Positions 52,549-60,659 of a stretch of DNA of 64,000 nt are shown piece by piece. The stretch is from contig JBCBBT010000008.1 in NCBI GenBank assembly GCA_038531315.1, positions 1 through 64,000 of the forward strand, written 5' to 3'. The position numbers were made by a program, and so were the translations under genes. Each line of letters starts with the position of its first letter. Position 1 is the stretch's first letter. This DNA is from JAJFFW01 sp038531315. GTDB lineage: Bacteria; Pseudomonadota; Alphaproteobacteria; Caulobacterales; Parvularculaceae. Below the pieces are notes generated by a model. It saw nothing but the letters and a program-made list of their open reading frames with translations, searched no databases and was not told the origin of the DNA.

Positions 52549-53576
52549 CCGGCGCGCCAGCAGAAGAAAAAACGGATGCGGCCAAAGGGGCCGGCAAAGA
52601 CGCGGGCAAAAGCGCGGCCAATGATGCAACACGCGCCGACGCGGCCGCCGGCTCTGAGGGTCCCGATTTTCGCTCATCGCGGCCCGTGACCCTCGTCCAT
52701 CGCATTGAATATGGCGCGCTGCGATTTTTGTTCTGGTTTTTCAGGCTCGTCGGCGTTGATCTCGCGTCGGCGATTTCTGGAAAATTCTGCCGCGCCGTCG
52801 GCCCGCGCCTTCACCGTATTTCAGGGCGCGGAAGAACCGGGCTGAGGCTCGCTTTTCCCGATTGGAGCGACAGCGAGATCGACGCGACGCTAAAGGACGT
52901 CTGGGAGAATTTGGGCCGGACAGCCGCCGAGTTCGCCCACCTAGAAGCCTTTCAGCCGGTGCAGTCCTCGGGCCGCCTCGTAATCGAAAACGGCGCCGTT
53001 ATCAGCACGGTCGCAAGAACCGGTCGCCCCGCGATTTTCGTTTCAGGCCACTTTGCAAATTGGGAGTTGATGACGATCGTCCTCAAGGACTATGGCGTCG
53101 ATAACGGGCTCGTTTACCGAACGGCGAACAACCCGCTGATCGACCGATTCATCGTGGCCGAGCGCGCTAAGGTCATGACGCAGCGCCAGTTTCCCAAGGG
53201 AAGACGCGGGTGGCGGTCGGTTGTCGCCTGTCTTCGCGACGGCCGCTCGCTCGGCATGCTGGTCGATCAAAAACTGAACGACGGCGTCGAGGCGTCTTTC
53301 TTTGACATTCCTGCGATGACGACGCCGGCGCCGGCGCGCCTTGCGTTGAAATTTGATGCGCCAATTATTCCTGCACGGATCGTCAGGACCAAGGGCGCCC
53401 ATTTCAAAATGACCGTCAAAGAGCCCATCGACTTTAAACCGAGTGGTGATCTAGAGGCGGATGTTCTGGCGCTGACACAAATGATCAACGCGGCGCTGGA
53501 AGACGATATTCGCCATGCGCCGGGTCAATGGCTCTGGTTGCACAGGCGCTGGCCGAAAACGCTCTATCGCGGGTGA
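52545..53576 (+). CDS. LpxL/HtrB-family lipid A acyltransferase
   Basis: 343 residues. It adds a secondary acyl chain to lipid A at the inner membrane. HFANWE is the HX4E catalytic motif (H169, E174), and the surrounding regions GRRGWRSVVACLRDGRSLGMLVDQKLND and the C-terminal PGQWLWLHRRWP are typical of LpxL/LpxM. An N-terminal 45-residue Ala/Lys/Asp-rich extension precedes the membrane helix (about 57-75). Overlaps lpxK by four nt. The acyl chain it transfers cannot be told. Confidence 0.9.
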   Translation: MTGAPAEEKTDAAKGAGKDAGKSAANDATRADAAAGSEGPDFRSSRPVTLVHRIEYGALRFLFWFFRLVGVDLASAISGKFCRAVGPRLHRISGRGRTGLRLAFPDWSDSEIDATLKDVWENLGRTAAEFAHLEAFQPVQSSGRLVIENGAVISTVARTGRPAIFVSGHFANWELMTIVLKDYGVDNGLVYRTANNPLIDRFIVAERAKVMTQRQFPKGRRGWRSVVACLRDGRSLGMLVDQKLNDGVEASFFDIPAMTTPAPARLALKFDAPIIPARIVRTKGAHFKMTVKEPIDFKPSGDLEADVLALTQMINAALEDDIRHAPGQWLWLHRRWPKTLYRG

Positions 53577-54008
53577 TTAGTCCGTACAGCGCCCTTCATA
53601 GGCGATGCTGGCGCCCTTTGAGGCGGCGACGCATGGGTTGGAATATGTCTCGCCGTCACAGCCGCAGACAGGGCGAAATTCACGCGTGCAGGCTTGCGGT
53701 TTCGGCTGGCAGACCCCGGCAACATCGGCGGTGCGATAACACGCGCCCGCGTCGGTCGCGCAATAATCGCCCGCTTGCTTGCACTGAAATCCGGCGATCC
53801 CGCCGCACATGCCGCCGGTTTCACCGATCGCCTCGCTGATGTCCTCACCAGTATTCTGACCGGCGTTCTGGCCGCCGCGCGATCCGGCCTCGACGACCGC
53901 CCCTTTAGAGGCCGCGCCCGACTTATCCGCATCCGCCGGCGCAATCGCGCAACCGGTCGCCAAAACCGACCAGAAAATCGCGGCTGCGATGGCGCTAATG
54001 ATTTTCAT
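53577..54008 (-). CDS. Kazal-domain protein, exported (possible lipoprotein)
   Basis: 143 residues. Residues 1-20 are a signal peptide that ends LATGC, which may be lipidated. A Cys-rich C-terminus (about 67-142) has the Kazal-type pattern CGCDGETYSNPCVAA...YEGRC, preceded by five other Cys (MCGG, QCKQ, YCATD, ACYR, VCQP), so several disulfides are expected. Kazal domains are serine-protease inhibitors in animals; bacteria have them rarely. The ATG overlaps the bfr stop by one nt (TGATG), so it is translated with bacterioferritin. An odd partner for iron storage. Confidence 0.83.
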   Translation of the reverse strand: MKIISAIAAAIFWSVLATGCAIAPADADKSGAASKGAVVEAGSRGGQNAGQNTGEDISEAIGETGGMCGGIAGFQCKQAGDYCATDAGACYRTADVAGVCQPKPQACTREFRPVCGCDGETYSNPCVAASKGASIAYEGRCTD

Positions 54009-54490
54009 CAGCCCGCCTCTTCCTCGCCCAGTTGCGACTGCATGAAGCGCTCCTCGCCAATTTTCTCGATGACGCCGAGCTGGGTTTCGAGATAATCGAT
54101 GTGGTCTTCTTCGGATTCCAGAATGCGCACGAGGATTTCGCGGCTCACATAATCCTTGACCTGATCAAAATATTCAATCGCCTCGATGTAGAGCGGATGG
54201 GCGCGCTGTTCGGCTTTCAAATCACACTCAAGACACTCCTTCAGCGTTTCGCCGATATAGAGCTTGTCGAGATCCTGCAGGTTCGGCAGGCCGTCCAGAA
54301 ACAAGATACGCTCAATCAGATGATCGGCGTGGTTCATTTCGTCGATCGATTCTTCGTACTCTTTTTTGGCGATGCGGTGAAAACCCCAATCCTTGAACAT
54401 GCGCGAATGCAGAAAGTACTGGTTCACTGTCGTCAGTTCCAGCTTCAGCGCTTTATTGAGATAATCGATGACTTTTTTGTCGCCCTTCAC
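54008..54490 (-). CDS. bfr: Bacterioferritin
   Basis: 160 residues. A four-helix ferritin: the ferroxidase residues (Glu, Glu-His, Glu, Glu-His pattern) are in the conserved ELTTVNQYFLHSRMFKDWG, DEMNHADHLIERILFLDG and SEEDHIDYLE segments, and the haem-ligating Met is in DEMNHAD. The start is the GTG at 54490, six nt after GGAGG; the Val replaces the Met of VKGDKKVIDYLN. An ATG four nt upstream is in another frame. Stores iron as ferric mineral. The bfd gene lies upstream on the same strand and the Kazal gene is coupled downstream. Confidence 0.95.
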   Translation of the reverse strand: MKGDKKVIDYLNKALKLELTTVNQYFLHSRMFKDWGFHRIAKKEYEESIDEMNHADHLIERILFLDGLPNLQDLDKLYIGETLKECLECDLKAEQRAHPLYIEAIEYFDQVKDYVSREILVRILESEEDHIDYLETQLGVIEKIGEERFMQSQLGEEEAG

Positions 54491-54568
54491 CCATGGCCTC
54501 CATTTCAAAGTTACTGCTGCGAGCCTTAGAGGAATCTGCCGCGCGCACAAGCACAAAGACCGCAAGCA

Positions 54569-54604
54569 ATTCTCAATTGCGAATATTTTTGCGCAAATGA
54601 GAAT
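54569..54604 (-). promoter_or_regulatory. Fur-like inverted repeat upstream of bfr
   Basis: ATTCTCAATTGCG (54569-54581) is the near-perfect reverse complement of CGCAAATGAGAAT (54592-54604), one mismatch, around a 10-nt AT-rich spacer. AATGAGAAT is close to one half of the Fur consensus. It lies about 80-115 nt before the bfr GTG, a suitable place for an iron-dependent operator. Confidence 0.5.
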
Positions 54605-54684
54605 GAGTGGCGTTAATGTTCAGAATACGGTTGTTTCAATGCCGCACGGGCGCATTGGCAGTACGAAGTTGCCGCAAGAAATTG

Positions 54685-54879
54685 CTATTCGGCGGCCAGA
54701 CGGTGAGCTTCGCTGAGCGGGCGTTCGTCTTCGATGATCTGGGCGACGTCGGGAAGACACCGTCCGCATTGCGGCCGCTTTCCGCAACGACGGAAAACAT
54801 CGGCCACCGACTGCGCATCATCGCGCGCGGCGGCGGCGAGGTCGCGGTCTTTCAATGCGTTACAAATGCAAACGTACAT
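54685..54879 (-). CDS. bfd: Bacterioferritin-associated ferredoxin
   Basis: 64 residues. [2Fe-2S] protein that reduces bacterioferritin to release iron. The cluster ligands are MYVCICNALKD (two Cys two apart) and CGKRPQCGRC (three Cys, two of them ligands). The ATG at 54879 matches the conserved Bfd start MYVCICN; a frame from 54891 would add four residues. It precedes bfr by 195 nt on the same strand. Expected to be expressed when iron is low. Confidence 0.95.
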   Translation of the reverse strand: MYVCICNALKDRDLAAAARDDAQSVADVFRRCGKRPQCGRCLPDVAQIIEDERPLSEAHRLAAE

Positions 54880-54980
54880 GCAAGGGCCCATTCAATCTGG
54901 TCGCGACGAACTGCGCGTGCGAACGAGGTGCGACTGCGCCGGGTCGAAGAGACGACCTTTTGCAATTGCGACTGGTTCGC

Positions 54981-55016
54981 ACCTTATAAATGGACTTTTT
55001 AAGAATGATTGTCAAT
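54981..55016 (-). promoter_or_regulatory. Possible promoter/iron box before bfd
   Basis: On the minus strand, ATTGACAATCATTC (55003-55016) contains a TTGACA-like -35 and a weak -10 (CATTTA) 17 nt further. The ATTGACAATCATTC sequence also matches much of one arm of a Fur site. It lies about 100 nt before the bfd start. Weak. Confidence 0.3.
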
Positions 55017-55097
55017 AGCGATACAATTGACCGGGCCGCCTTAATGCCCGGTTGGCGCCGCGCCCGCCTGTTACTGGTTTGAAGTGTTCCTTACCGC

Positions 55098-55145
55098 ACG
55101 CGTTACTGGCCTCACGCGTTACTGGCCTGACGCATTACTGGCCTG
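55098..55145. repeat. 16-bp tandem repeat, three copies, over the stop of the M23 lipoprotein gene
   Basis: ACGCGTTACTGGCCTC at 55098, ACGCGTTACTGGCCTG at 55114 and ACGCATTACTGGCCTG at 55130. Each includes TTA (a TAA stop on the minus strand); the one at 55135-55137 is the used stop. The last codons GGCCAGTAA have therefore been copied twice downstream. Confidence 0.92.
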
Positions 55146-56250
55146 ACCCGCCCGCCGCCGGCATCTCGCCGACCAGCAATTGCGGATCGACAAGCCGGCC
55201 GGTCCATTTGACGCTCCAGTGGAGATGCGGGCCGGTGACCCGTCCCGTCGCCCCGACGGCCCCGATAATGTCGCCTTTTTTAACCCGCTGACCCGGCGCC
55301 ACATCGATCCGCGACATGTGGAGGAAGGCGCTTTCAAGCCATTGCCCATGGTCGAGTAGAACAAGCCCCCCCTCAAAATACATGTCGCTGTCGGCGAGGC
55401 GGACGACCCCGTCTGCCGGCGCGCGGATGGGCGTGCCCGTGGGGCGCGCTACGTCGACGCCGGAATGCGGCCGTTTCGGCTCGCCGTTCAAAATTCGCTG
55501 CGAGCCGAAGACGCCGCTGATCCGGCCTGTCACCGGCCAGTCAAAACCGCTGCGCCAGAGCGTGCCGCTGTCGGTGACGGCGCGCGCCGCTTTCTTCTTC
55601 GCGGTCCCGGCGCGGATCTTCTCAAGCTGCGCCTCGGTGAACCCCGAGACCTTCGACTGATCGAGCCCGTCGATGCGTTCGACCTTGAAGGTGCGATCTT
55701 CGATTTCAATTGTCTTGCGGAGCGGTTCTGCGCCGGGGACTTTCACCGTCAAAAGCGCGGTCAGCGCGCTGTCGCGCCCAAAGCCAATGACGAAACCGCC
55801 ATCCTCGCCGACCATAACGGGCGCGCCGTCGAGACGCACGTCAGCGCCCGGCGTCGTCGTGCCGAACAAGAGACCGCCCTGCGCGGCGACGCCGTCAATC
55901 GTCAGCGGGACCTGGCTGGCGGCGGCGTTTTTGAAAACCCGTTGGCGTTCTTCAACATCCGCCATCGCTTCGGCGAATTGCGCCTGGCGGGCGCGCTTTT
56001 CGGCCGGCGAGACCGGCGCTCCGAGATCGATCACCGGCTCCGACGCCGCGACCGGCGCGCCGGCGCGCACAAGCGCAATTTCGCGCACCGGCGCGTTCGT
56101 TTCAGCCTTCAGCGCGGGCGCAATGACGTCTGTTTTGGCGTTAGCGCCGGCGCCGGCGTCAGCTTGCGGCGCAACGCCGGTTGTCGCGGCGCAGCCGGCG
56201 ACCAGTAATGACGCGGCCAGCATAGACGTAATAACGAGTGCGATCTTCAT
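55135..56250 (-). CDS. M23 family peptidase, lipoprotein
   Basis: 371 residues. A lipobox LLVAGC at about 15-20 makes it a lipoprotein. A variable N-terminal part (to about 85) is followed by a beta-rich domain and by the LytM/M23 peptidase domain near the C-terminus with HSGVDVARPTGTP and HLHWSVKW, the zinc motifs. Cuts peptidoglycan peptide bridges or acts as a wall-binding factor. The start overlaps the DUF2093 stop by four nt (ATGA). Its end is in the triple repeat above. Confidence 0.92.
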   Translation of the reverse strand: MKIALVITSMLAASLLVAGCAATTGVAPQADAGAGANAKTDVIAPALKAETNAPVREIALVRAGAPVAASEPVIDLGAPVSPAEKRARQAQFAEAMADVEERQRVFKNAAASQVPLTIDGVAAQGGLLFGTTTPGADVRLDGAPVMVGEDGGFVIGFGRDSALTALLTVKVPGAEPLRKTIEIEDRTFKVERIDGLDQSKVSGFTEAQLEKIRAGTAKKKAARAVTDSGTLWRSGFDWPVTGRISGVFGSQRILNGEPKRPHSGVDVARPTGTPIRAPADGVVRLADSDMYFEGGLVLLDHGQWLESAFLHMSRIDVAPGQRVKKGDIIGAVGATGRVTGPHLHWSVKWTGRLVDPQLLVGEMPAAGGSGQ

Positions 56251-56465
56251 GCATCACCTCTTATGCCGAAGCCGGTCACCGCCGCGGCGGCGTCGACATA
56301 GGCTTCCTGTTTATCGACGTTCCAGTATTTCAACGCCTCCAGCGCGATGCGCTTGCCGGTGACCGCGCAGCGCACATAGTCGCCCGGTTGAACGATCGCG
56401 AATTCCGCATCGAGATATTCAACCACTGCTTCGCGTTCGGCTCCAAGGCCGTCAAATGGATTCAT
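56247..56465 (-). CDS. DUF2093 protein
   Basis: 72 residues, soluble. Family DUF2093, small alphaproteobacterial proteins found near xseA and lipid A genes. Conserved region YVRCAVTGKRIALEALKYWNV. The Cys and nearby basic residues could bind metal but this is not established. Coupled to the M23 gene by the ATGA overlap. The 153 nt between it and xseA hold no gene. Confidence 0.87.
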   Translation of the reverse strand: MNPFDGLGAEREAVVEYLDAEFAIVQPGDYVRCAVTGKRIALEALKYWNVDKQEAYVDAAAAVTGFGIRGDA

Positions 56466-56618
56466 GGCGCTGTGCTCTCCAAAACGACAGTATTCGCGAT
56501 CGCCGGGTCCGGGTCAAAGGTCATGGGCAATCTATCACGGCGCCTTGTAGTCCCTGAAGAGGCCAGCCGTCCCTAAGCAGCGCGATGCGTCTTCGGTGCG
56601 ATCCCTATGCGGCGCGGA

Positions 56619-58244
56619 TCAGTCAAATAGAGATTTTTGCCGGGAGGTTTTCTTGGGCGATTGCCGGGACGTCGGCTTCGAAGGCGCGGCGCGCCCTGAT
56701 TTCGCAGCGGTCGCCGCTTTTTGAGCGCCCGCGCCCGCCTGCGACGTGGTTGCCTGCGTGGCCGTCGGGGCGGCGCTCTTGTCGAGCCGCGCCGATACGG
56801 CGGCGTCATGGAAGTGTAAGGACACCGTTGCGCCGTCCGCCGCCGCCGCGGCCCGTCTCACAAGACCGCCGCTGCTGTCGCGGACGAGAACAAAGCCCCG
56901 CTCCAGCACATTCTCATAAGACAGCGAGCGCAATAAGGACCCGGCGCCGGCGAGGCGTTCGCGGCGGCGATCAACGAGCCGCCCCGCAGCGTTCGCAGCG
57001 CGCCCCCAAAGGCTTGCGGCTTCGCGCTGTGTCTGGTCGAGCCGCCGGTCAATCTGATGGCGCGATACGCGCAGCGCACGGAGCGCCGCCGCCCGCGATT
57101 GCGCCGCCTGCCGGGCGGCGACGGCCAGCCTGTCGCTAAAATCGCCGACCCGCTGAGCGGCTTGCCGGCGCCGGTTCTGCAAGACCTGGCGGGAAAGGCG
57201 CGCCGAGGCGAGCCGCGTGCGGGCTTTTTCAAGCCGGGCGCGCAGGGCGCCGCGTAACAGATCGGCGCTTCTGTCGAGACGCTGGATCGCGGGACCGAGA
57301 AGATCTTCCGGTTTTCCAAGCCCCCTGCCCGCCGAGACCACCGCCATGCGCCGCCGCTCAAACGCCGCCGCTGACGCCGCCGCCATCCGGCGCTCCTTAC
57401 CCAGAAGATCGGCGATCAATTCAGACCGCACCGGCACCGCCATCTCCGCAGCCGCCGTCGGCGTCGGCGCGCGCCGGTCTGCGACATAATCGATGAGGGT
57501 CGTATCGGTTTCGTGGCCGACCGCTGATATCAGCGGAATCGAACAGGCCGCAGCGGCGCGCGCCACGATTTCTTCGTTGAAACACCAGAGGTCTTCAAGC
57601 GAGCCGCCGCCGCGCGCAACAATCAAAACATCCGGGCGCGGAATATCGCCATCAGCCGGGAGGCGATCAAACCCAGTGATCGCATCGGCGATTTTGTCTT
57701 CCGCCCCGCGCCCCTGGACAGCCGTCGGCCAGATCAGCACGCGGCGCGGAAACCGGTCACGCAACCGATGCAGGATATCGCGAATGACCGCTCCCGACGG
57801 AGACGTCACAACGCCGATCACTTCCGGCAGCACGGGCAGCGGTTTTTTCCGCGCCGGATCGAACAGCCCCTCGGCGGCGAGTTTTTTCTTGCGTTCCTCA
57901 AAGAGGGCCATCAGCGCGCCGACGCCGGCGGGCTCAAGACTGTCGATAACGATCTGATAGCGCGACTGACCGGGGAACGTCGTCAGCTTGCCCGTGGCGA
58001 CGACTTCCATCCCCTGCTCGGGCGCAATTTTGAGCCGGCTCGCCACGCCTTTCCAGATCACGCCGTTCAAAACCGCGCGCTCATCTTTAAGGTCGAGATA
58101 GACATGGCCCGATTGCGGCCGGCTCACGCGGCCCAGTTCGCCGCGCACGCGCACATAACCGAAGCCTTCCTCGACGGCGCGTTTGACCGCCTGGGACAGT
58201 TCTGAAACCGAGTATTCGTGAATGTTGCCGAATGGGGCTTCCAT
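56619..58244 (-). CDS. xseA: Exodeoxyribonuclease VII large subunit
   Basis: 541 residues. Degrades single-stranded DNA together with XseB. N-terminal OB fold (VRVRGELGRVSRPQSGHVYLDLKD), catalytic domain with SPSGAVIRDILHRLRDRFP, ARGGGSLEDLWCFNEE and SAVGHETDTTLIDYVADRRAPTP, then a long Arg/Ala/Gln-rich coiled-coil region and a lysine-rich tail of about 60 residues. Start ATG at 58244. The small subunit XseB is not in the window. Divergent from DUF1428, with 142 nt holding both promoters. Confidence 0.95.
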   Translation of the reverse strand: MEAPFGNIHEYSVSELSQAVKRAVEEGFGYVRVRGELGRVSRPQSGHVYLDLKDERAVLNGVIWKGVASRLKIAPEQGMEVVATGKLTTFPGQSRYQIVIDSLEPAGVGALMALFEERKKKLAAEGLFDPARKKPLPVLPEVIGVVTSPSGAVIRDILHRLRDRFPRRVLIWPTAVQGRGAEDKIADAITGFDRLPADGDIPRPDVLIVARGGGSLEDLWCFNEEIVARAAAACSIPLISAVGHETDTTLIDYVADRRAPTPTAAAEMAVPVRSELIADLLGKERRMAAASAAAFERRRMAVVSAGRGLGKPEDLLGPAIQRLDRSADLLRGALRARLEKARTRLASARLSRQVLQNRRRQAAQRVGDFSDRLAVAARQAAQSRAAALRALRVSRHQIDRRLDQTQREAASLWGRAANAAGRLVDRRRERLAGAGSLLRSLSYENVLERGFVLVRDSSGGLVRRAAAAADGATVSLHFHDAAVSARLDKSAAPTATQATTSQAGAGAQKAATAAKSGRAAPSKPTSRQSPKKTSRQKSLFD

Positions 58245-58386
58245 GAGATCCGACCTTGCTTTGCACCCGACATTTAAGACGTCCGGGCGGCCGCGCCAAG
58301 CAGGACGGCCCGCCGCCCTTGTTCACCGTTGTCGCTGGAAATGATAACACGGGGGGCGCACTGCAAGCATCCCGAAGGAGAGAGAA

Positions 58387-58737
58387 ATGGTCTATGTCGA
58401 TGGTTTTGTCGCCGCCGTGCCCACCGCAAACCGCGAGGCGTTTCGCAAACACGCCGAAGAAGCCGCTGTCCTGTTTAAAAAACATGGCGCCCTCAGGGTC
58501 ATCGAATCATGGGCCGATGACGTCCCGCGCGGCGAGGTCACGGACTTCTACCGCGCCGTTCAGTGCAAGGACGATGAAACGGTCTTGTTTTCCTGGGTGA
58601 TGTGGCCGGACAAGACCGCGCGTGAAGAAGGCAATAAAAAAGTCTTCGAAGACATGCAAACGTCGGGCATGACGGAAATGCCATTCGACGGCAAGCGCAT
58701 GATCTATGGCGGCTTTGAAGCGATTGTCGACGTTTAG
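58387..58737 (+). CDS. DUF1428 (YbaA-like) protein
   Basis: 116 residues. A small alpha/beta protein with MVYVDGFVAAVPTANREAF at the start and ESWADDVPRGEVTDFYRAV and FSWVMWPDKTARE as conserved segments of DUF1428. Ferredoxin-like dimeric fold in family members; function unknown. Good GGAGAGAG ribosome site before the ATG. The stop is in the first copy of an 18-bp repeat. Confidence 0.88.
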   Translation: MVYVDGFVAAVPTANREAFRKHAEEAAVLFKKHGALRVIESWADDVPRGEVTDFYRAVQCKDDETVLFSWVMWPDKTAREEGNKKVFEDMQTSGMTEMPFDGKRMIYGGFEAIVDV

Positions 58738-58756
58738 TCGATTGTCGACGTTTATT
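58721..58756. repeat. 18-bp tandem duplication of the DUF1428 gene end
   Basis: CGATTGTCGACGTTTAGT (58721-58738) is followed by CGATTGTCGACGTTTATT (58739-58756), one base different. The first unit contains the stop TAG. The second lies between two convergent genes. Confidence 0.95.
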
Positions 58757-58762
58757 AAGGCG

Positions 58763-60607
58763 CTATTGCGGGTCGCCGCGCTGTCTGGCGGCGTCGTCGA
58801 GCTGGCGCTGCAGCTCCTCAATTTCTTCCTGCGTCAGTTCAGAATCATCGCGCTTGGTCCAGGAGGGCTCAAACGGCGCCGGGCCCACATCGGGCCTCAC
58901 CAACGTGTCGGTGAGATTGTCTGATTCCTGCGCGAGATTGTTGACCGAATCGGCGCTGCGCCGGCGATCGGTGAGCTCCCCGGCGCGGCGAATATCATCG
59001 TCGCGCCGTGCGCCTGCGGGATCGAAACGACCGCGCACATTAATCGGCAGGCCCGGCGCGGCCGCGACGCCGCCCGCTTCACGGCGCTCACGCTGCAAGA
59101 GGCGCGCGGCCTCCGTAAAGTCCTCACCGCTGGCGCCCGGCCGCCAACCGGACCTGATTTGCGTGCGCCCGGCGCATTCAGCCTGCTTGTCGGCGTCTTC
59201 AAATTCTTCGGGGCAGAAGATTGCGACAACGCCTGAATCGCCCGGCTGCGAAGGGATTTCGCCCGTCGGCAAATCGACATTCGGCAAGGGCAGCGCCTGA
59301 CGCGGGGTGATGAACCGCGATTGATTGTCGAAAAAATCGTCCCCGATGATTTCGCTTGCGTCCGGTTCGGCGTCAGTAAAAATTTCTTCCGTAGGCGATG
59401 TTTCCGGTAGACCGTCAACGCCCGGCGCGAGATCGCCTTCCTCGCCTTCCTCTTCGGTCGGATCAATTTCAAGGCCGGCGTCGTCAGCTTCTTCTTCAGT
59501 GAGGGCTTCGTCGCTCTCGGCAGGCGATTGCTCGTCTTCCGCCGCCGCCTCGACGCCGGGATCGCCCGCATCCGGCGCAACCGACGGCCCTGTTTCCGGT
59601 ATGAACGGCGCTTCTTGCGGATCGTCGCCGGGCGTGAAAGCCGGCTCCGGCGTCAGATCAAGCTCGGGCGCCAATTCGGGCGCAGGATCAGCTTCAGGCT
59701 CGGGCTCGGGCTCAGGTTCTGGCTCAGGCTCAGGTTCTGGCTCAGGCTCGGGCTCAGGTTCAGGTTCAGGCGCTGTTTCGGGTTCCGGCTCTGGCTCCGG
59801 ATCGGGCTCCTGCTCATCAAGTTCAAGTTCTTCGACGAGCTCCGGCTCCGGTTCCGGTTCGGGCTCTGGTTCTGGTTCGGGTTCTGGTTCGGGGACAATC
59901 TCCGGATCGCGCAATAGCGGCAATTCCGGTTGCGGCGGCAGGTCGACATAGACGATTGACACCGACTGCGCCGGCGCATTGGGAACGAAAATCCGTACCC
60001 GGCCAAAAATTGTCAGGACCGACAACAAGACCACATTGATCGCGAGGGCGAGCGCGACCGACGCCATTAAGCGCCGCCGGTCGTTGGCGGCGATCGCATC
60101 CGCGAGCCGGGCGCCGCCGTGGAACAAGCCGCCGCCGGCGCCATCAGCGCCGCCGCTGCCGTCGCCGCTATCCCCATTGCCGCCGCCGCCAGCGCCGCCG
60201 CCACCGCCAGATGCGGCGGCGCCAGATGCGGCGGCGTCAGATGCGGCGACGTCCTGGGCCGGCGGGACAGATTCTTCAGTCAGGATTGTTTTGTCAGGCG
60301 ACGCCGGGCGCGGTTTTGTTTCGGCATTTTGCATGAACCGCGCTTTGACCCGCTCAACGAGCGTCGCTGTTTTTGGCGGCGGGGCTTTGCTGGCTGACGC
60401 GCTTGCCTCGGCGCGGGCGGCGGCGATCGCTTTCAGCACTTGTTCGTGGGCGGTCTCCGGCTTCAGGTCGCCATCGCGATCGCTACCGGGGTTCGGATTG
60501 GAATCGTCGCTCGGCGCATCGCCTTGCGTCAGCGCCTTTCGCGCGGCGGAGCGAAACGCGCGGCGGTTTGCATCTCGTTGCGGACCAGACTTCGTGTTAC
60601 GCGCCAT
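58763..60607 (-). CDS. TonB/TolA-like envelope protein with a long Pro-Glu repeat
   Basis: 614 residues, not fully assigned. A polar, low-complexity cytoplasmic N-terminus (about 1-175, with Gly runs) precedes one TM helix (about 181-203). Outside, a Pro-Glu repeat of about 90 residues (239-325) is followed by acidic segments and a small C-terminal domain (about 435-540), with two Cys (IFCPEEF and AECAGRT). PxPxE arms of this type are used by TonB and TolA to cross the periplasm. In line with this it may be a cell-envelope energiser, but no ExbBD/TolQR partner is next to it. The start is the first ATG of the frame. Confidence 0.72.
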   Translation of the reverse strand: MARNTKSGPQRDANRRAFRSAARKALTQGDAPSDDSNPNPGSDRDGDLKPETAHEQVLKAIAAARAEASASASKAPPPKTATLVERVKARFMQNAETKPRPASPDKTILTEESVPPAQDVAASDAAASGAAASGGGGGAGGGGNGDSGDGSGGADGAGGGLFHGGARLADAIAANDRRRLMASVALALAINVVLLSVLTIFGRVRIFVPNAPAQSVSIVYVDLPPQPELPLLRDPEIVPEPEPEPEPEPEPEPEPELVEELELDEQEPDPEPEPEPETAPEPEPEPEPEPEPEPEPEPEPEPEPEADPAPELAPELDLTPEPAFTPGDDPQEAPFIPETGPSVAPDAGDPGVEAAAEDEQSPAESDEALTEEEADDAGLEIDPTEEEGEEGDLAPGVDGLPETSPTEEIFTDAEPDASEIIGDDFFDNQSRFITPRQALPLPNVDLPTGEIPSQPGDSGVVAIFCPEEFEDADKQAECAGRTQIRSGWRPGASGEDFTEAARLLQRERREAGGVAAAPGLPINVRGRFDPAGARRDDDIRRAGELTDRRRSADSVNNLAQESDNLTDTLVRPDVGPAPFEPSWTKRDDSELTQEEIEELQRQLDDAARQRGDPQ

Positions 60608-60659
60608 TGATCCCGCCCGGCCGCGCGCTTAAGCGTTGAGTGAAACGGAGGTCTGCCAA

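Noticed and set aside
59325..59951. Plus-strand Ser/Gly repeat protein
   Set aside because: It is the reverse complement of the Pro-Glu repeat; the minus-strand frame has a TM helix and a full-length product.
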